From assembly GCF_945859685.1 (NCBI RefSeq), contig NC_079147.1:71020946-71084945 (forward strand): DNA of 64,000 bases, written 5' to 3'. Below the pieces are notes generated by a model. It was not told the origin of the DNA, searched no databases, and saw only the letters and a list, made by a program, of their open reading frames with translations. Below are positions 21,470 to 34,600 of the stretch, in pieces; position 1 is the stretch's first letter, and each line of letters opens with the position of its first letter. The position numbers and the translations under genes were made by a program. Source of the stretch: Eupeodes corollae. Taxonomy: Eukaryota; Arthropoda; Insecta; Diptera; Syrphidae.

Positions 21470-23109
21470 CAATAAAGTTCAAAATATCTTCTTCGACTTT
21501 ATTTCTAACCCCTAGATAAAGCAAAATTTGTGACTTGATTTTATTTATATTACTTTTCAAGATAACTTTTCAATTTACATGAAATATTCAACCATGTTTT
21601 CAAAATGATAGAAAGTAAACGACTTTTTTTTAATTTAAAGATTTATTTAAAATATCGATTACAATGCTTTTATGTTCATATTAACATTATATACAAATCA
21701 CAACAACAAATATTAAGTGCATTTTTTTCAACATCAACATAAAAACATAAACAAAGTTAATTTTTTGTTTCAAACAAAATGTATAAGGTTTTCAAATACT
21801 ACATGATTTTTTATTTTTTGTTTTTAACTTCATAAATAAAATTTTATAATATCAGGTGCAGTTTTAATTTGTTTTTCAATTTCAATAACAATAATTCAAC
21901 ATGTATGAATATATAGTTTTAATGAATGGTTCTAGCACATATGCTAAATGTTCGCTATAGATACGAGTAAGTATAAACAATATTGGGTATAAGATAAGTT
22001 TTATTTTTATGTTGGGAAAACCTCTCCTGTGTACAAAAATGGGTTCAAAAAATTGTTTAATAAACTTGTGTAGGTACAATACCTAGATATGGTGTCTTTT
22101 GTGTTTTCAAAAACAACATTTTGAAGATTTTAGAATTTTGTTTAAAGATACCATATACAATGTCTTTCTAATTTTAACATGAAATGTATCAAAATAAAAT
22201 GAGTCCGCGATGGTTTTTAAATACATGTTTTATTTTAGTTCGAAAAACTGTCAATATGCTTTAGAATTGGAATGGCCATATAACAAATCTGTTCGGCAGT
22301 AAGTAGCCCAATGGAGTCTTTCAATGAATAAAGATCTTACTGACATTTTCTACTCTTGACTCTTCTCGTTTAATTGGTTAGACATTTGGAAAGTTTTTAG
22401 CCACAGGCAGGTTCAGACAACATAAAAGACTGCGTTCTTTTAACGTAAGTTTTGACACATGGAACTAATTATTTTTCAAGTATCATGAATTTCAAACTCG
22501 AAACTTTACTTCGCTAAACTTACATCGTAAAAAAAACGTACCAAAAACATTATAGTCTACAAAACATTCTTCAGAAAAGCTGCAAGACCATTACGATTTG
22601 TATTTTATATTGTAGCAAGAAATTCTTTGTATCACAACATTAAATAGAATTCTGCCCAAAATGAAAAAATCATAAAGTAATAAAGTTCAGCCTTCAGTTG
22701 AATGAAAAAACATGATCAACTGTCATTTTGACATAAGTTAAGTAGGCTTGACTTGATAATAAGGGAAACTTTTCTTGGCTAGCTTCCCACTCAACTTTCC
22801 AATAAAGTTACTTTAGTTAGAAGGCAATTTTTTGGCAGTTCGCCAATCAGATAATAGAAACTTGCCTTACTTTCAGGTCCAGAACCTACCCAATTTAAGT
22901 GTAGGACTTAAACACTTTATTAAATTGAGATAATCATTAGGGAACTACAAATTGTCATAAGGATACATCATTTTTAATAAAGATGTTGTTCCTTGAGCGT
23001 ACACGATTGAAAGATCTTAAAACATTGTCAGATCTTTCAATGAAAACCTATTTCTCAATTTACCTTACAACCATAGGTAGTCCTGCAATTATTTGTCAGA
23101 AAATTTGTT
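21470..23109. other. Intergenic AT-rich DNA, no gene seen
   Basis: No coding or RNA feature recognised. Bases 22403-22890 carry sequence also present at 45448-45545 (CAGGTTCAGACAACATAAAA and, inverted, GGCAAGTTTCTATTATCTGA), so probably an old transposon copy. Confidence 0.5.
22403..22890. repeat. Dispersed repeat shared with 45448-45545
   Basis: The left end CAGGTTCAGACAACATAAAA and the inverted right end AAGGCAAGTTTCTATTATCT with GATTGGCGAACTGCC match the single run at 45448-45545 (CAGGTTCAGACGACATAAAA, AAGGCAAGTTTCTGCTATTT, GATTGGCCAGCTGCC). The inverted layout here suggests a fold-back or TIR element; non-coding. Confidence 0.45.
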
Positions 23110-23162
23110 TGTCAATAATTGCAACACGGCAATTTGACAATAATTGCAACACGGTAATTTAA
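23110..23162. repeat. Tandem duplication of a 25-bp unit
   Basis: GTCAATAATTGCAACACGGC plus AATTT is followed at once by GACAATAATTGCAACACGGT plus AATTT. Confidence 0.8.
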
Positions 23163-23229
23163 AATTGATATTCGTGAACACATACAATATATCATCAGGG
23201 CTGTCATTTTTAACGTTGTCTGACATATG

Positions 23230-23640
23230 TATGTATTTTCTTACACAGAAAAAGGAAGTTATCCTATTGAAAATCTTCGATAGTCAACTTAAAATTTGGT
23301 CAAATTGTAGAATTGACTATCAAAATAGTCAACATCACAACCGTACCTTAAAAAATCGGCTATCTGATAGTCAATTAAACAATTTTCGATTGTCAATATG
23401 ACAACAAAAGTAGTCGATGGAACAACTTCGGTAGTCAAAGTTACAATTTGGTTGTCATATTGACTATATTTAAAATTGTTATATTGAAAATCCAGTAATC
23501 AAATAAAATTTCGGTTTTCAGAAAAAATTGTCATATTCATTACCGCAGTTGTCGTATTGTAAATCACGCTAGTCAATATGAAAACCGTAGTTTGAAAAGT
23601 TGTCATATTGACTACCAAGTTGTTAACAAATTTCGGAACC
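23230..23640. repeat. Degenerate about 21-bp minisatellite with units in both orientations
   Basis: Many variants of GTAGTCAATATGACAAC and its complement GTTGTCATATTGACTAC. For example GATTGTCAATATGACAAC (near 23390), GGTTGTCATATTGACTAT (near 23452), CTAGTCAATATGAAAACC (near 23571) and GTTGTCATATTGACTACC (near 23602). Spacing is about 21 bp where units are adjacent. Confidence 0.6.
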
Positions 23641-23759
23641 AAAATGGACAACAGAAAATCGTTTTATTAACTGTCGTGGTCATTGGCTAATTATCAATTT
23701 GACTAACAAATTGGTTCTTTGTACTACAAACAATTTTTTAACTATCTATCAATAAGCTG

Positions 23760-25472
23760 ACAATTAATTTGTGTATTTAAAGTGTTGTTAGAAAATCTAT
23801 TTATCTCTTATAAATTATTCAACCGGAGTGACAGTAAATGGTCAGCAAACTTCTGACAGTAAATTAAAGAATCTACTTATTGTGTAAGAATAGCCCTAGT
23901 GAGAGATTAGATAAACGACTCTTATTCAAAACTCTAAACTGATATTTCCCAATGAGGAAGAGAAAGTTGTTTTGCTTTTAAAAAGCTCTTTATATCGTTT
24001 GCAATACTCAGAACTGCAATATAATTAAGTCATGCTCTGTCAAGTTTTTAAAATGTTCGATTCGCATAAAAGAGAAAATGTCGTGCCCATATTAATTTGA
24101 AACTAATAAGACTGTCTACCTTCATTAGAAAACATTACTGCTCATGTATTTGATTTACTGTTCAAGTACTTAAAGTAATCCGCAAATATTGTTAACTTGA
24201 GAGGTCTTAAAAGCTGAAATAATTGAGTACTTCCCAATTAAATCTTCTTTGAAGTTGGTTTATCATGAAACACAAATAAAAAGCAAGAGACTTGTGTACT
24301 TGGGCTTTTATTTCTTTCGTACTTGATTTTCCAACGTTAAGTACTTTATATTCATTTTCAAGTATGATACTTGTACCAAAAATGCATATTTAAACAGGGT
24401 TGATAGAGGTGGGACTCACGCCTTCCTTTATAAGTATACTAAAATCGTCATAGATGTCAATGTAGAGGCAAAAGCATACATTCAAAATCAATCAAATTTA
24501 ATACATATTAAAGCTTCATTCGTCAGCTAGGTTAAGGATGAGATCTTCATAATGCAATCTTCGTTTATGGTTTAAGGCTTTTAAAAATTTAAATTTTCGT
24601 ATCTTTCTCTACCGGAAGACATTTTGTTTATGTATAATATTTTTGTTTTTGTTTTCATTTCATAACTTCTTGAAAACCACAAAATTTTAATACGCTTTGT
24701 TGAAAATATTAACAAAAACAAAAAAGAATGTATGTTTTTTATTTTTTTTTCACATCAAAACTCTTGTTTATTTATTTTATTTTTGTTTGTTTGTTTGTTT
24801 AACTATATAATCTTAAGTAAAAATAAATTATAGTAACTTTATTGTTAAAATTTAATCTAAATTATATTAAAAAGAAACATTTATAATTTTTTGTATGAAT
24901 ATGTATAATGTATGCATGTGTATATATATCATTTTGTCGCATGTGCGTTTTAATACATATGTATATCTATTTTTTTTAAATGCGTGCATTCAAAATTAAT
25001 TAAAAAATGTTACACAAAAATATTACAATGCATTTTTTGTTTGTTTGTATATAATCAAGGTTTACCTTATATTTATGTCATTTATACACATTACAAAAAA
25101 TAAAACAATAAACAATTAAAATAAAATTTACATCTAATGTCATTGTGTAAGCGATTTTATATTTTTAAATATATTTATATGAAGTATGAATGTTATTTTG
25201 ACATTTCTATCCCACATCACAATTTTTTGGCAAATGCCTTCGATGAACAATATATAATATTTATTTATGCTTTTTGTTTTTTTTTTTGTTAAGATTATTC
25301 TCTTTTTATTTATATATATTATTTTATTTTATGCTGGTTTTAAACTTATAATTTGAGGTTAACATTTTGTTTTGTTTGTTTTTGTGTGTGTTTGTGTATA
25401 TATATAAGAAATTTATATAAACATAAAATGACATTCATATAATATGTATTTGTATTTTTTGTTTAAATATAT
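23760..25472. other. Region 3' of gene 2, no gene seen
   Basis: Strongly AT-rich with (TTTG)n at about 24780-24800 and TG/TA runs at about 25370-25410. AAGTACTT-type motifs occur at 24150-24370. AATAAA-type hexamers on the minus strand about 150-170 bases past the gene 2 stop are candidate poly(A) signals. Confidence 0.5.
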
Positions 25473-25652
25473 TTACTCATGGGCTTGAGATTCTTGTTGT
25501 ACTAATTTCAATCGTCGTGGGGATTTGATTGAGTCCGGATGATCAGAACCTAATCTTAACATTTTCTGCGACAGCACTTTACGAATGTAGCGTGAGACTA
25601 AAATTTGAGGTCGCTCTTGCCATTCCAACATAACTTCTTTAGGTGAGTTGAC
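25473..25652 (-). CDS. UPP: Gene 2 coding exon 7 (stop)
   Basis: Encodes VNSPKEVMLEWQERPQILVS, RYIRKVLSQ and a charged tail ending QESQAHE (316-374), then TAA. Acceptor TTTTACAG. The tail is about 30 residues longer than in gene 1. Confidence 0.9.
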   Translation of the reverse strand, partial: VNSPKEVMLEWQERPQILVSRYIRKVLSQKMLRLGSDHPDSIKSPRRLKLVQQESQAHE

Positions 25653-28600
25653 CTGTAAAAGATAAATTAAAAAAAATTGTTTGAGGGATAATAACTTAAT
25701 CAAATACAAGAACTAATAATAAAAATTGAGTTAAAATTTTAAAAAATGAAAGCATACTTGATATTTTAATAATAAGGGGTTTTTGGTTCCTCTTTCATGC
25801 CAAATAAACAATATTAGAGCAATGATAGGGGAAAAAGAAAGTGTCGGTGCAAATTGGTTTTGAATTCTGGAATGTTGACACAGAAACATAGAGTGTCGTT
25901 ACACTTATCTGAAGTATTAAATGGTCTTCAGAATCTTAAACCCAATCACATTCCTGGTTTCGATGGCATTTCTGCTCTTGTCTTAAAAAAATGCTCTAGT
26001 TCTGTATGCTAAGGCATTTGATTCTGTATGCCACAACATACTGCTTCGCAAGCTTCATAACTTTGGGATTCACACTAATCTCCTTTAGTGGATTTCATCT
26101 TTTTTAACTGATAGGGTACAAAAAGTAAAACTTAACAAAACTAAACCTCGAGATCTATTAAATGTACCTCAAGCGTTCCCCAGGGCAGTCATCTTGGCCC
26201 ACTTTTATTTATAATCTTTATCGATGATATTTTTGCAAAAAATAAAATTCAGCCAATGTCTCATGTATGCTGATGGTCTTAAATTATTTTTAAAAATGAA
26301 TTCCATTTACGATTGCTTCAATCTCCAAATAGACCTCAATTATTCATCAAACTGGTGCTTGACTAACTGTCTCAAACTTAGTGTCAAGAAATGCTTCGCT
26401 ATCTCTAGGAAACTTTCAACTTATGAGTTTGCGTATTCTCTTGATCGTATCCCTCTTCAGAGAACTGCTACAGTAAAAGATTTGGGTGTATCCTTTGATT
26501 CCAAGTTTACATTTGGTCCGCACATGAATTCTGTTGTCGCTAAGGCGAACTCTATGATTGATTTTATTAAAAGAAACTAAACTGACTTTTCGAATCCTTA
26601 TACGCTTACATCTCTAAATAACTCATTAGTTAGATCATTACTTGAGTATGCTGATGTCATATGGAATCCTATCCAACAAACATTTTGGGATAGAATTGAG
26701 AAACTTCAGAATCGTTTCACAAAATATTGGTTTTGTAAAATGCGCTGGAATTTTTATCCAGCTCGACGTAATCTTCTGGGTCTGAAATCTCTCAAACAGC
26801 GAATAGTGAATGAATAGTTCATGATATAATATTTGTGCGAGATATTTTATGTTACCAAATAAAGTGTCCTTACCTTCTATCGTTTATTTGTATTTATACC
26901 CCGATTAGACCATTAAGAGAAAGATACCTTCTTTTTCAACCTTAGCATAGACACATTTTGGAATGAATGAACCAGTTCCAAGGTCAATTAAGAAGTTCAA
27001 CGAAATACTCAGTCATATTGACATAGCATGGCCCATGCATTTATTCTTTTTTGCATCTGTTGAGCCTGCAGCTCGTAGATTAAACAAATAAATAAATAAA
27101 ATTTCCTTATTTGGTAGTAAAATAGGTGGTCAAGGTTTCAAAGCCCTACTCACGATCAATTATTATATCTAAGTATTAATCACGCCTTTTTCTGTAAAGT
27201 ATCATGGATGAAAATTAGCTACCAAACTTAACAAATTAAAAGTTGAAGAAACTGAAAAGTAAATTGATTCTTATCAATCTGTCAATTTACATTACCCGTG
27301 TTTTGTTGCAAAATCTATCAATAGTATAGCAGGATTTTATACCAATTACAAAATCAGCAGTATGAATACTACCGATAAAAGTTAAAGCAGAATCTTACTA
27401 CAGATGAGTCTCGAATGGATCTTATGTGATTTCGTTCTCAAATATTGGTACGATTGATATTGCATTTGTATCTTCATGGCTGTGTTCGTTGAGTAGTTGT
27501 GCATTTGGAATTATGTGTTTTCCATTGGGGGGAAAAATTAATCTGTTACTGTTGATATTATTTAGTTTTGTTAATGAAAATAGACTAATTGGGCTTATTT
27601 TGCAAGAGAAAGCAATAGAAAAGATAATTAAGTTTCGCTATGTTTCCACCAAAGGTTTATCTCAGTTAAGATTTTTAATGTTTCCACCGCACAAAAGGAT
27701 TTAAAAATGATTAAGTTTGGCAGTACTTTTTAATTGACTCTGATCCCCGGTCAGAATCAAGTTCATTTCAACTCGATTCAGGTATATAAAGAATTGAAGC
27801 GAGCTTAAAGCCCTCTTGATCACCACATGTTGATGTAGCAGCCTACGAACAAATCCTCTTCTTGAAGTTTTTATTTTATGTCAAAGCTGCAATTGTTAAA
27901 TGAACTTTCTCAATGTCCAGATGCTTTATTACCATTTCTTTTTGAAAGTTGTCCATTTTATTAGCTTGAGTTCTTTTTTTTGCTGAAGTTAATTTTAACT
28001 TTTAATTTTCACAAAACTTTCTTCTATTTGTGTTTTTTTTATTATTATTCTGACAGGACTCCTTTCAGTTGTATCAATTTTTAAATACAAAAATCTGGCT
28101 ATTGCCGATAGGATTTCTTGGGAATTTTCTACTATACTATTTGAAGAATGCCGAAAAACACGGGTATTGTAAGTAACATTGTCGATCTACGAACAATGTA
28201 TGTTAGTTGATACTCGTTCAAGTAAAATTGGCAAATAACATTGATCGTGTGTAGGGCTCTTTAGACCAAAGTTGGGGTCTAGCGTACATGGACGTTGATG
28301 AACGTGGAAATAAGAGGAATGCTACTGGCATAGTGCGACAGAAGACATTATGATGGTGTTGGAGCAACGTAAATAGATCAAAGATGTTATTGGCACCGAG
28401 TATTATTTTGTACTATCCTAGAGATTTACTGAAGCACCAACCCAGAAATGGAAGATGCTCTCTACAATTATCTTAGGTATTACCTCTGAATATTAGAGGC
28501 TGAGAAAAAAGCTACATGACTTCTTATCCAACAATTAACAATGCTGTCAAGTTCAGAATTTAATTAACTTATCTAAGTATGGCTTTGTATCTGAAAACAA

Positions 28601-31600
28601 GAGTGAAAAGCTGACGGTTCTGTATGGTCATCGAAACAGATCATCAACAAAATGCAAAAGAGTTTAGGCACCCCAACATTTATTTTGCCGTTATTAGACT
28701 TGAAGCTATCCAGTAGTATACCTGTAGAAGAGTCCAAAAGGTAATATCTAATCCAACAAAACCACACACATACACATTACCGGGAAGAGTGTTTAATGCA
28801 GAACACTTTTGAAATACCAAAAGTAATGACAGTGAACTTACTTTCTTAAAATCTATGTTAGGACTTATTCTATACCGTTCGGTGAAATATGAGGACGTAC
28901 GTCAGTTATTAAGAAGTTTTCGGTTATTACTTGAGACGATATTTTACCAGTGCTTTGATTTTTTTTTTTGGTAGAGGCTGGACAATTGCTGTTTTCTTGA
29001 AATGTAGAATAGATACAAAATATACTTACGAAGTAAAATATAAATTGACAAAATATCTTAATAAACAATAGTTAGATTCTTGACCAGCCACTTTGTATAT
29101 GTCAAGATCTTTTACGACAATAGTATCTACAGTGCAGGCATGACACTTTCTCATAGCTTCGAACAACGAATCAAAACTGAACCAGACGCTTTCAAGGAAA
29201 CTGTTTTATGAGGAAAAATAAACCAATACCGGAAATTATGATAAGCAACAACACCGAGATGACAAAGTGGAAGCCTTTGCCAACCACTGCTAACTTTAAC
29301 CTCAATCCAACTTCTAATTCAATTTTCTTTGACAAAGTGGAAGATTCTATGCAACAAACTCCGGCTCCCAATCCGGAGAGAAATGTATTCAGGAAGTATT
29401 GAAAATATTAAACAACTGCAAGGCCAAAAATTCAACAGGACTGGATGGGCAAGGAGTGTTTGTATTTCTGATATCATCGTTAATAATAACTACTTTCTCC
29501 GAAAATGGAAAACTGCTAAGATCGTAGCAATTCCCAAGAAAATAGATTGACATAACATCTCCGACTACAGACTCGTATCTGTCCTTAGCAATATGAGTTA
29601 GTTTTTGGAGGAACTTATACTCAAGAAAATCAAAAAATTCTACCGACAAAACAGCAATATTCCTAGCATGCAAAAGCTGAGGCGATGTGGTGTTGAAACT
29701 TCATAAATTGTACTAATAACAATTATTTTTATAAATCTAGAGAAATGCTCATAGTCATTGAAGAATATCATGGCTGGAGTTCCTCAAGGATCGAAGCTCG
29801 GACCGTTCCTATGTAGTATTCTGACTTCCGTCGATCATAACCCCGTTAACTCCTATAATCTTTTGTATGCCGATAATTTTTTACCTACTGCTCCTCAATG
29901 TCACCACTGATAGCCGGTAAGAAAATAAAAGCACACTTCCGTCGACTCTTTGTTTTTACCATAAGTTGGTTATTAAAATCAATACTAAAAAGTCGGAACT
30001 TATTTACATCAGAAGATCGTCAACTGTAGTCCGTAGAGGATCCCAAATAACGTCAAAATGCGGAAACTTTAAACTTAAACTTCCAGCCGGATCGTCACTG
30101 TCGACCAAGAGGACCGTCCAGTACCTGGAAATTTATTTCCACGAGCTGCTAAGGTTTAAGTCGCATACCTTAAAAGTTCTAAAGAAAGCAAGCTAGGCCT
30201 TCCATCGTGACATCCATTGGTGAAGAAGAGGAACTAAGTCAACAGACCAATATATTAATGTACAAGCAGCTGTTGAGAACAATCATTGGTTACATGTTTC
30301 TCATTTGGTATACCATCTCCAAAACGGCCATGAATCAGCCTAAAACCTTTGAAACCAAGATAATGAGAATCTGTTCGGGCATGTCTTAGACAGGGAGCGT
30401 CAAAAGAACTACAGAAACGAACTGGTGGCTAGCTTCCTAAGAAAAAAAGGTTTCCGAAGAGAATTTAAAATAAAGATTGTCGTTAACGAAGAACACATTT
30501 TGATAGCTTTTTCATCATTTCATTTGCTGGCGTTAAAAGATCTTGGATTTTCCTAAGGTACTTCTTTAAAACTGATAACAATGTGTTTTCTGCAAGCCTT
30601 ATGCTTTTACCCTCTTTTAGGTGAAATTTTGTAATCCCGAAAGAATCAAGCTTGCAATCACTTCAAGATACTAAAAAAATTGTTGGGCCTGTTGACAGTT
30701 GTAAAATGGTTCTGTTGGGAGCAATATCTTAACTAATCTAGTGATTTTTGAAATGAGAAATAAGCAGTTACAATGTTCAGGTGGGTAAAGTCAGTCAGAA
30801 AAAATATCAGCACACATTTATTTGGCTGGTTTCATCCTTAATAAAGATTGAGATGTAAGATTTATTTTTGTGGAATGAGGAAGAAATTAAATTTTCGAGA
30901 AATTGATAATCTGTACTTAAGGGAATTTACTGGAACAACTTTCAGACCTATTGAATTAAGTTTGTTACAATTTCAATGCCAATTTTATTTTATCTATGTA
31001 TGAAATTTATAAGAAATACTGTTTGAGCCTTTGAAAGTTCTTCTCAAAAACTATTTAAGTGCTTTGCAGCTTGGTACTTGTGTACTTGAAAATTAACGAG
31101 TACCAGGTGTTCGAAAACTGTATACCCGAGCTGGAAAAGTGTGGTTCTAAAGTATCAAATAATAATTCTATTTTACTGCTGTGAACTTGTTAAAACTTTT
31201 TCATAAAAATTATGTTGCAACATACCTGGTCGCCATTTAATCGATTCAGCAGAGCAACACACACAACAGCTGCCTTAATCCCCGCATGGAATGTCAATGC
31301 TGCAAATACTGTACTCTCCATTTCAATATTCACCACACCGTTTGAGCGTAGAGTTTGTAAATACTCTAGCTTATCACTTTCAGTATAATCACAAAATGCT
31401 CCATCTAATCTTCCTTGACCTAGAAAATAAAAACCACCACAAATGTTTTTAAAAGAATATCCTTTTTGAATGGAATATTTTTTACTTACCTTCATAAAAA
31501 TCATTTGTACACAAAGTCTTGCCAATCACAGTATCATAAGGGTCATCGGCACTAGCTAAAGCTTTTAGCTCACGGGCAACCTTTCTATCTAGTTTGGCTG

Positions 31601-34600
31601 GACGGTGAACAACTTTTCCAAGGATGCACTAGGATGAGACAATAACATTAAAAATTCTTATATCGTTGATATAAATTCTTAACAAAACTTACAAACTCCT
31701 GACTATTCCTTAACTGTCCATCAAGGGCGTCTTCGGTTATAACAACAGTCCCACCTTCAACTCCAACGCCACCACATGTACCAATCCGAATAAATATTGG
31801 ATCCTGGCACTTGGCATGGTACATCAACTTGATCAATTCATGCATCAGGATGCTAACTGATGGTGTGCCCATTCCATGACTAACAGCCAACACTGGGCCA
31901 ACCTACATAAAGGATTTATAACATTACATTAGACTCATTCATCTTCTTTATATTCCTCTCAACAAAACTTGCAACATCTAAATTAGAAACCAATTAAGTT
32001 GCAAGGTTCATTACTCACTTTGTACATCGAGTATCTGTAGGAGAACTCACTGATGTCCTGCAACTGGGTACCAACTGGCAGTGTGTAATCAATTTCCTTC
32101 ATGATGAAATGAGCAAACTGTTCCATCCTCCTGGGGGTGCCTCCCATGCAAACGAACTGTGAAAATAAAAATAAAACACTTTTTAGATCTCAATCAGCCA
32201 TTTGTGTTTTATATTATGTCGATGCAATGTGCGATATAAAGTTGCAGGCGTTAGCTTCGAGCTTGGATAATTCAAAATAAATATAATTATAGAAAACTCA
32301 ATCATGCATTCATAGCGCTCGGGCTGAAGCTGGAGAATTCTGAGAACCGATAATGTGTACACATTTATCTAGGTCGGTTATTTGCACTGATTTATTCTCG
32401 TTGCAAAAGGGAGGACTCATTGGATGACTTTTTGTCCCGGTTAATAATATTTATTAATGCAATATGAGGAAAGTACCGACTCTCTGGCCCCTAGCGGACG
32501 ATGGTGATAGCTTGAAATGGTTTTGAGGATAAAAGAAAATTATTGAAAATGTGCGGAATGTGGTCAATTGCTAATTAAATGCACATCAATAATTTATACG
32601 AGTAATTGATCAAACAATTCTAATGTTTATTTTTAATTAAACTTTAATGTTGGACAAATATATTTAAAATACCATTTAGCACCAACGAATTATTTATAAA
32701 AAAACTTGATAAATTTTTTAATTTTCAGGAAATGCGCAAAAGAACAATTTATTTTTGAACATAAATACAATTAGCTCATAAACACAAGTCTCAGTGACAG
32801 TTGGTGTGGTGTTTTTGTGGACAAATCTATCAGGGAGACAAAATATCTATAAGTCTTGAGTCTTGATTTATTCCCTCAAGTATAAGTTCTATATTCTGGT
32901 AATTGCACTTCGTAAGTGCGTATTTGTATTCTATGCATATCACGTACTTGAGTAACTAAGCAGTTCTCAAAAACTTTGTTAGTACTTTTTCGAGCGCATT
33001 AATTAAATGGCTTGTTTTCAATTTTAATGTCAATTGTCACTAGGCCCTGGTTCTTTACGGACTGTTGCGCCACATAATTTATTTTTTTATTAGAGGATAT
33101 AATTGTAAGTATTTCCTATTTTTGACATCTGGTAAAATTTCGAGAAAAATCGAATTAAAGATTTTTTACAAAAAAACATTAGTTGGAAAAAATTGATTTT
33201 CGACTTATATATCTTTTTAAAAATTAAAAATATAGGAAATAAAACATTTAAGGAAATACTACTAAAATTAGTTAAAAATGGTTTCCCACTAAAAATCTCC
33301 TTAATAAAAATGTATTTTGAAACCAAACTATTTCATCATATGCAAAATATTGTTGGATATTTTTAATTAATATCTTAAAAAAATTCAACAGCTTTAATAA
33401 AAAGTACGAAAACCTACAAAAACAACCAAAAAAAAACTGATAGAAAAAGGTTTTTGACTCAAGTATTAAGAGAACTTAGAAAGATATTTACTTGAAATTA
33501 TTTATCACACACAAATCGACAGACGGAATGGGAAGTTATCAATGTGGGTTGCATTTCAGCCTCTTTTCAACTTCCCATAGGAAGTTATTGTAATGGGTCC
33601 GATTTTTCAAATTGAAAATGTTGACATTTCTTTTCTTTTTCTTACCATAGCAGTTTAAAATAAGGTGAACATTTTGGTTAACCATAAATATCTTACCAAA
33701 AACGCTAGAGACTTTAATTAAATTTTATATAATATATTGTGACGCCTTACCAAACAAGTATATTTTCTGAGAAAAAAAATCCAACTAACCGTTTTTTTAT
33801 AAATTGAAAAAAAACTGAATAAAAATTGTCACCTCGACAATTTTACGAATACCAAATGGATTTTTCTTCAAAACAATTTTGTGTTACGGAAAATAAAGTT
33901 TTTAAAATCTGGTAAGATTTTGAGAAAAATCGAAGTTAAGAAATGCTACTAAAATTAGTAAAAATTTGTTTTCGACTAAAAATCTAAAACAAAATAAACT
34001 ATCATCAGTGTTTACAAGGAGGGGACTAGTATACATTAAACGTCAACCAGATGATGCTGCGGTTCTTATTGACAAAAATGAAGACTTGCCCAGGGTTGCC
34101 ATGACTGCTGTTGTAAATACATAATAATTTTGTAAACATTATTTGCTTAAGTTTTTCTTTTTTTTATTTCACTTTAATTCATTTATTTTCTTGAACTGAG
34201 TAGTACTACTTTATTTTTATTTTTTTCCTTTTTACGTATATAATTTTTTTTTTCTTAATTAATTTTTAATTTAATTACATACATACATATCTACATTCTT
34301 TGATCTTTGTTTTTGCTCTTTTCTTTTCTCTATTTTTTTTTCTCTTTAAGTAAATTATTGGTAAAACTCTTTTTAATTACCTACGTAATTTATCATAATA
34401 TCATAAATACTATTTTCAATTTTAAGTATGAATTCCTCTGGTGCTGGCTATGATTTGGTTTTGCGTTCAATGATTAGGGTGCTTTGCAGTCAACGTATGG
34501 GTTTTCAAGTTTGCCATATTAATGGTCAAAGCTTACGAACAAAAATTGACGAGTGTAGATATGCGTTTGAAGGTTCTGGAGTTGATGCTATATGTGTTTC

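Noticed and set aside
23110..23640. CRISPR-like spaced repeats
   Set aside because: Units are degenerate, occur in both orientations and lack uniform spacers; the context is a eukaryotic genome.
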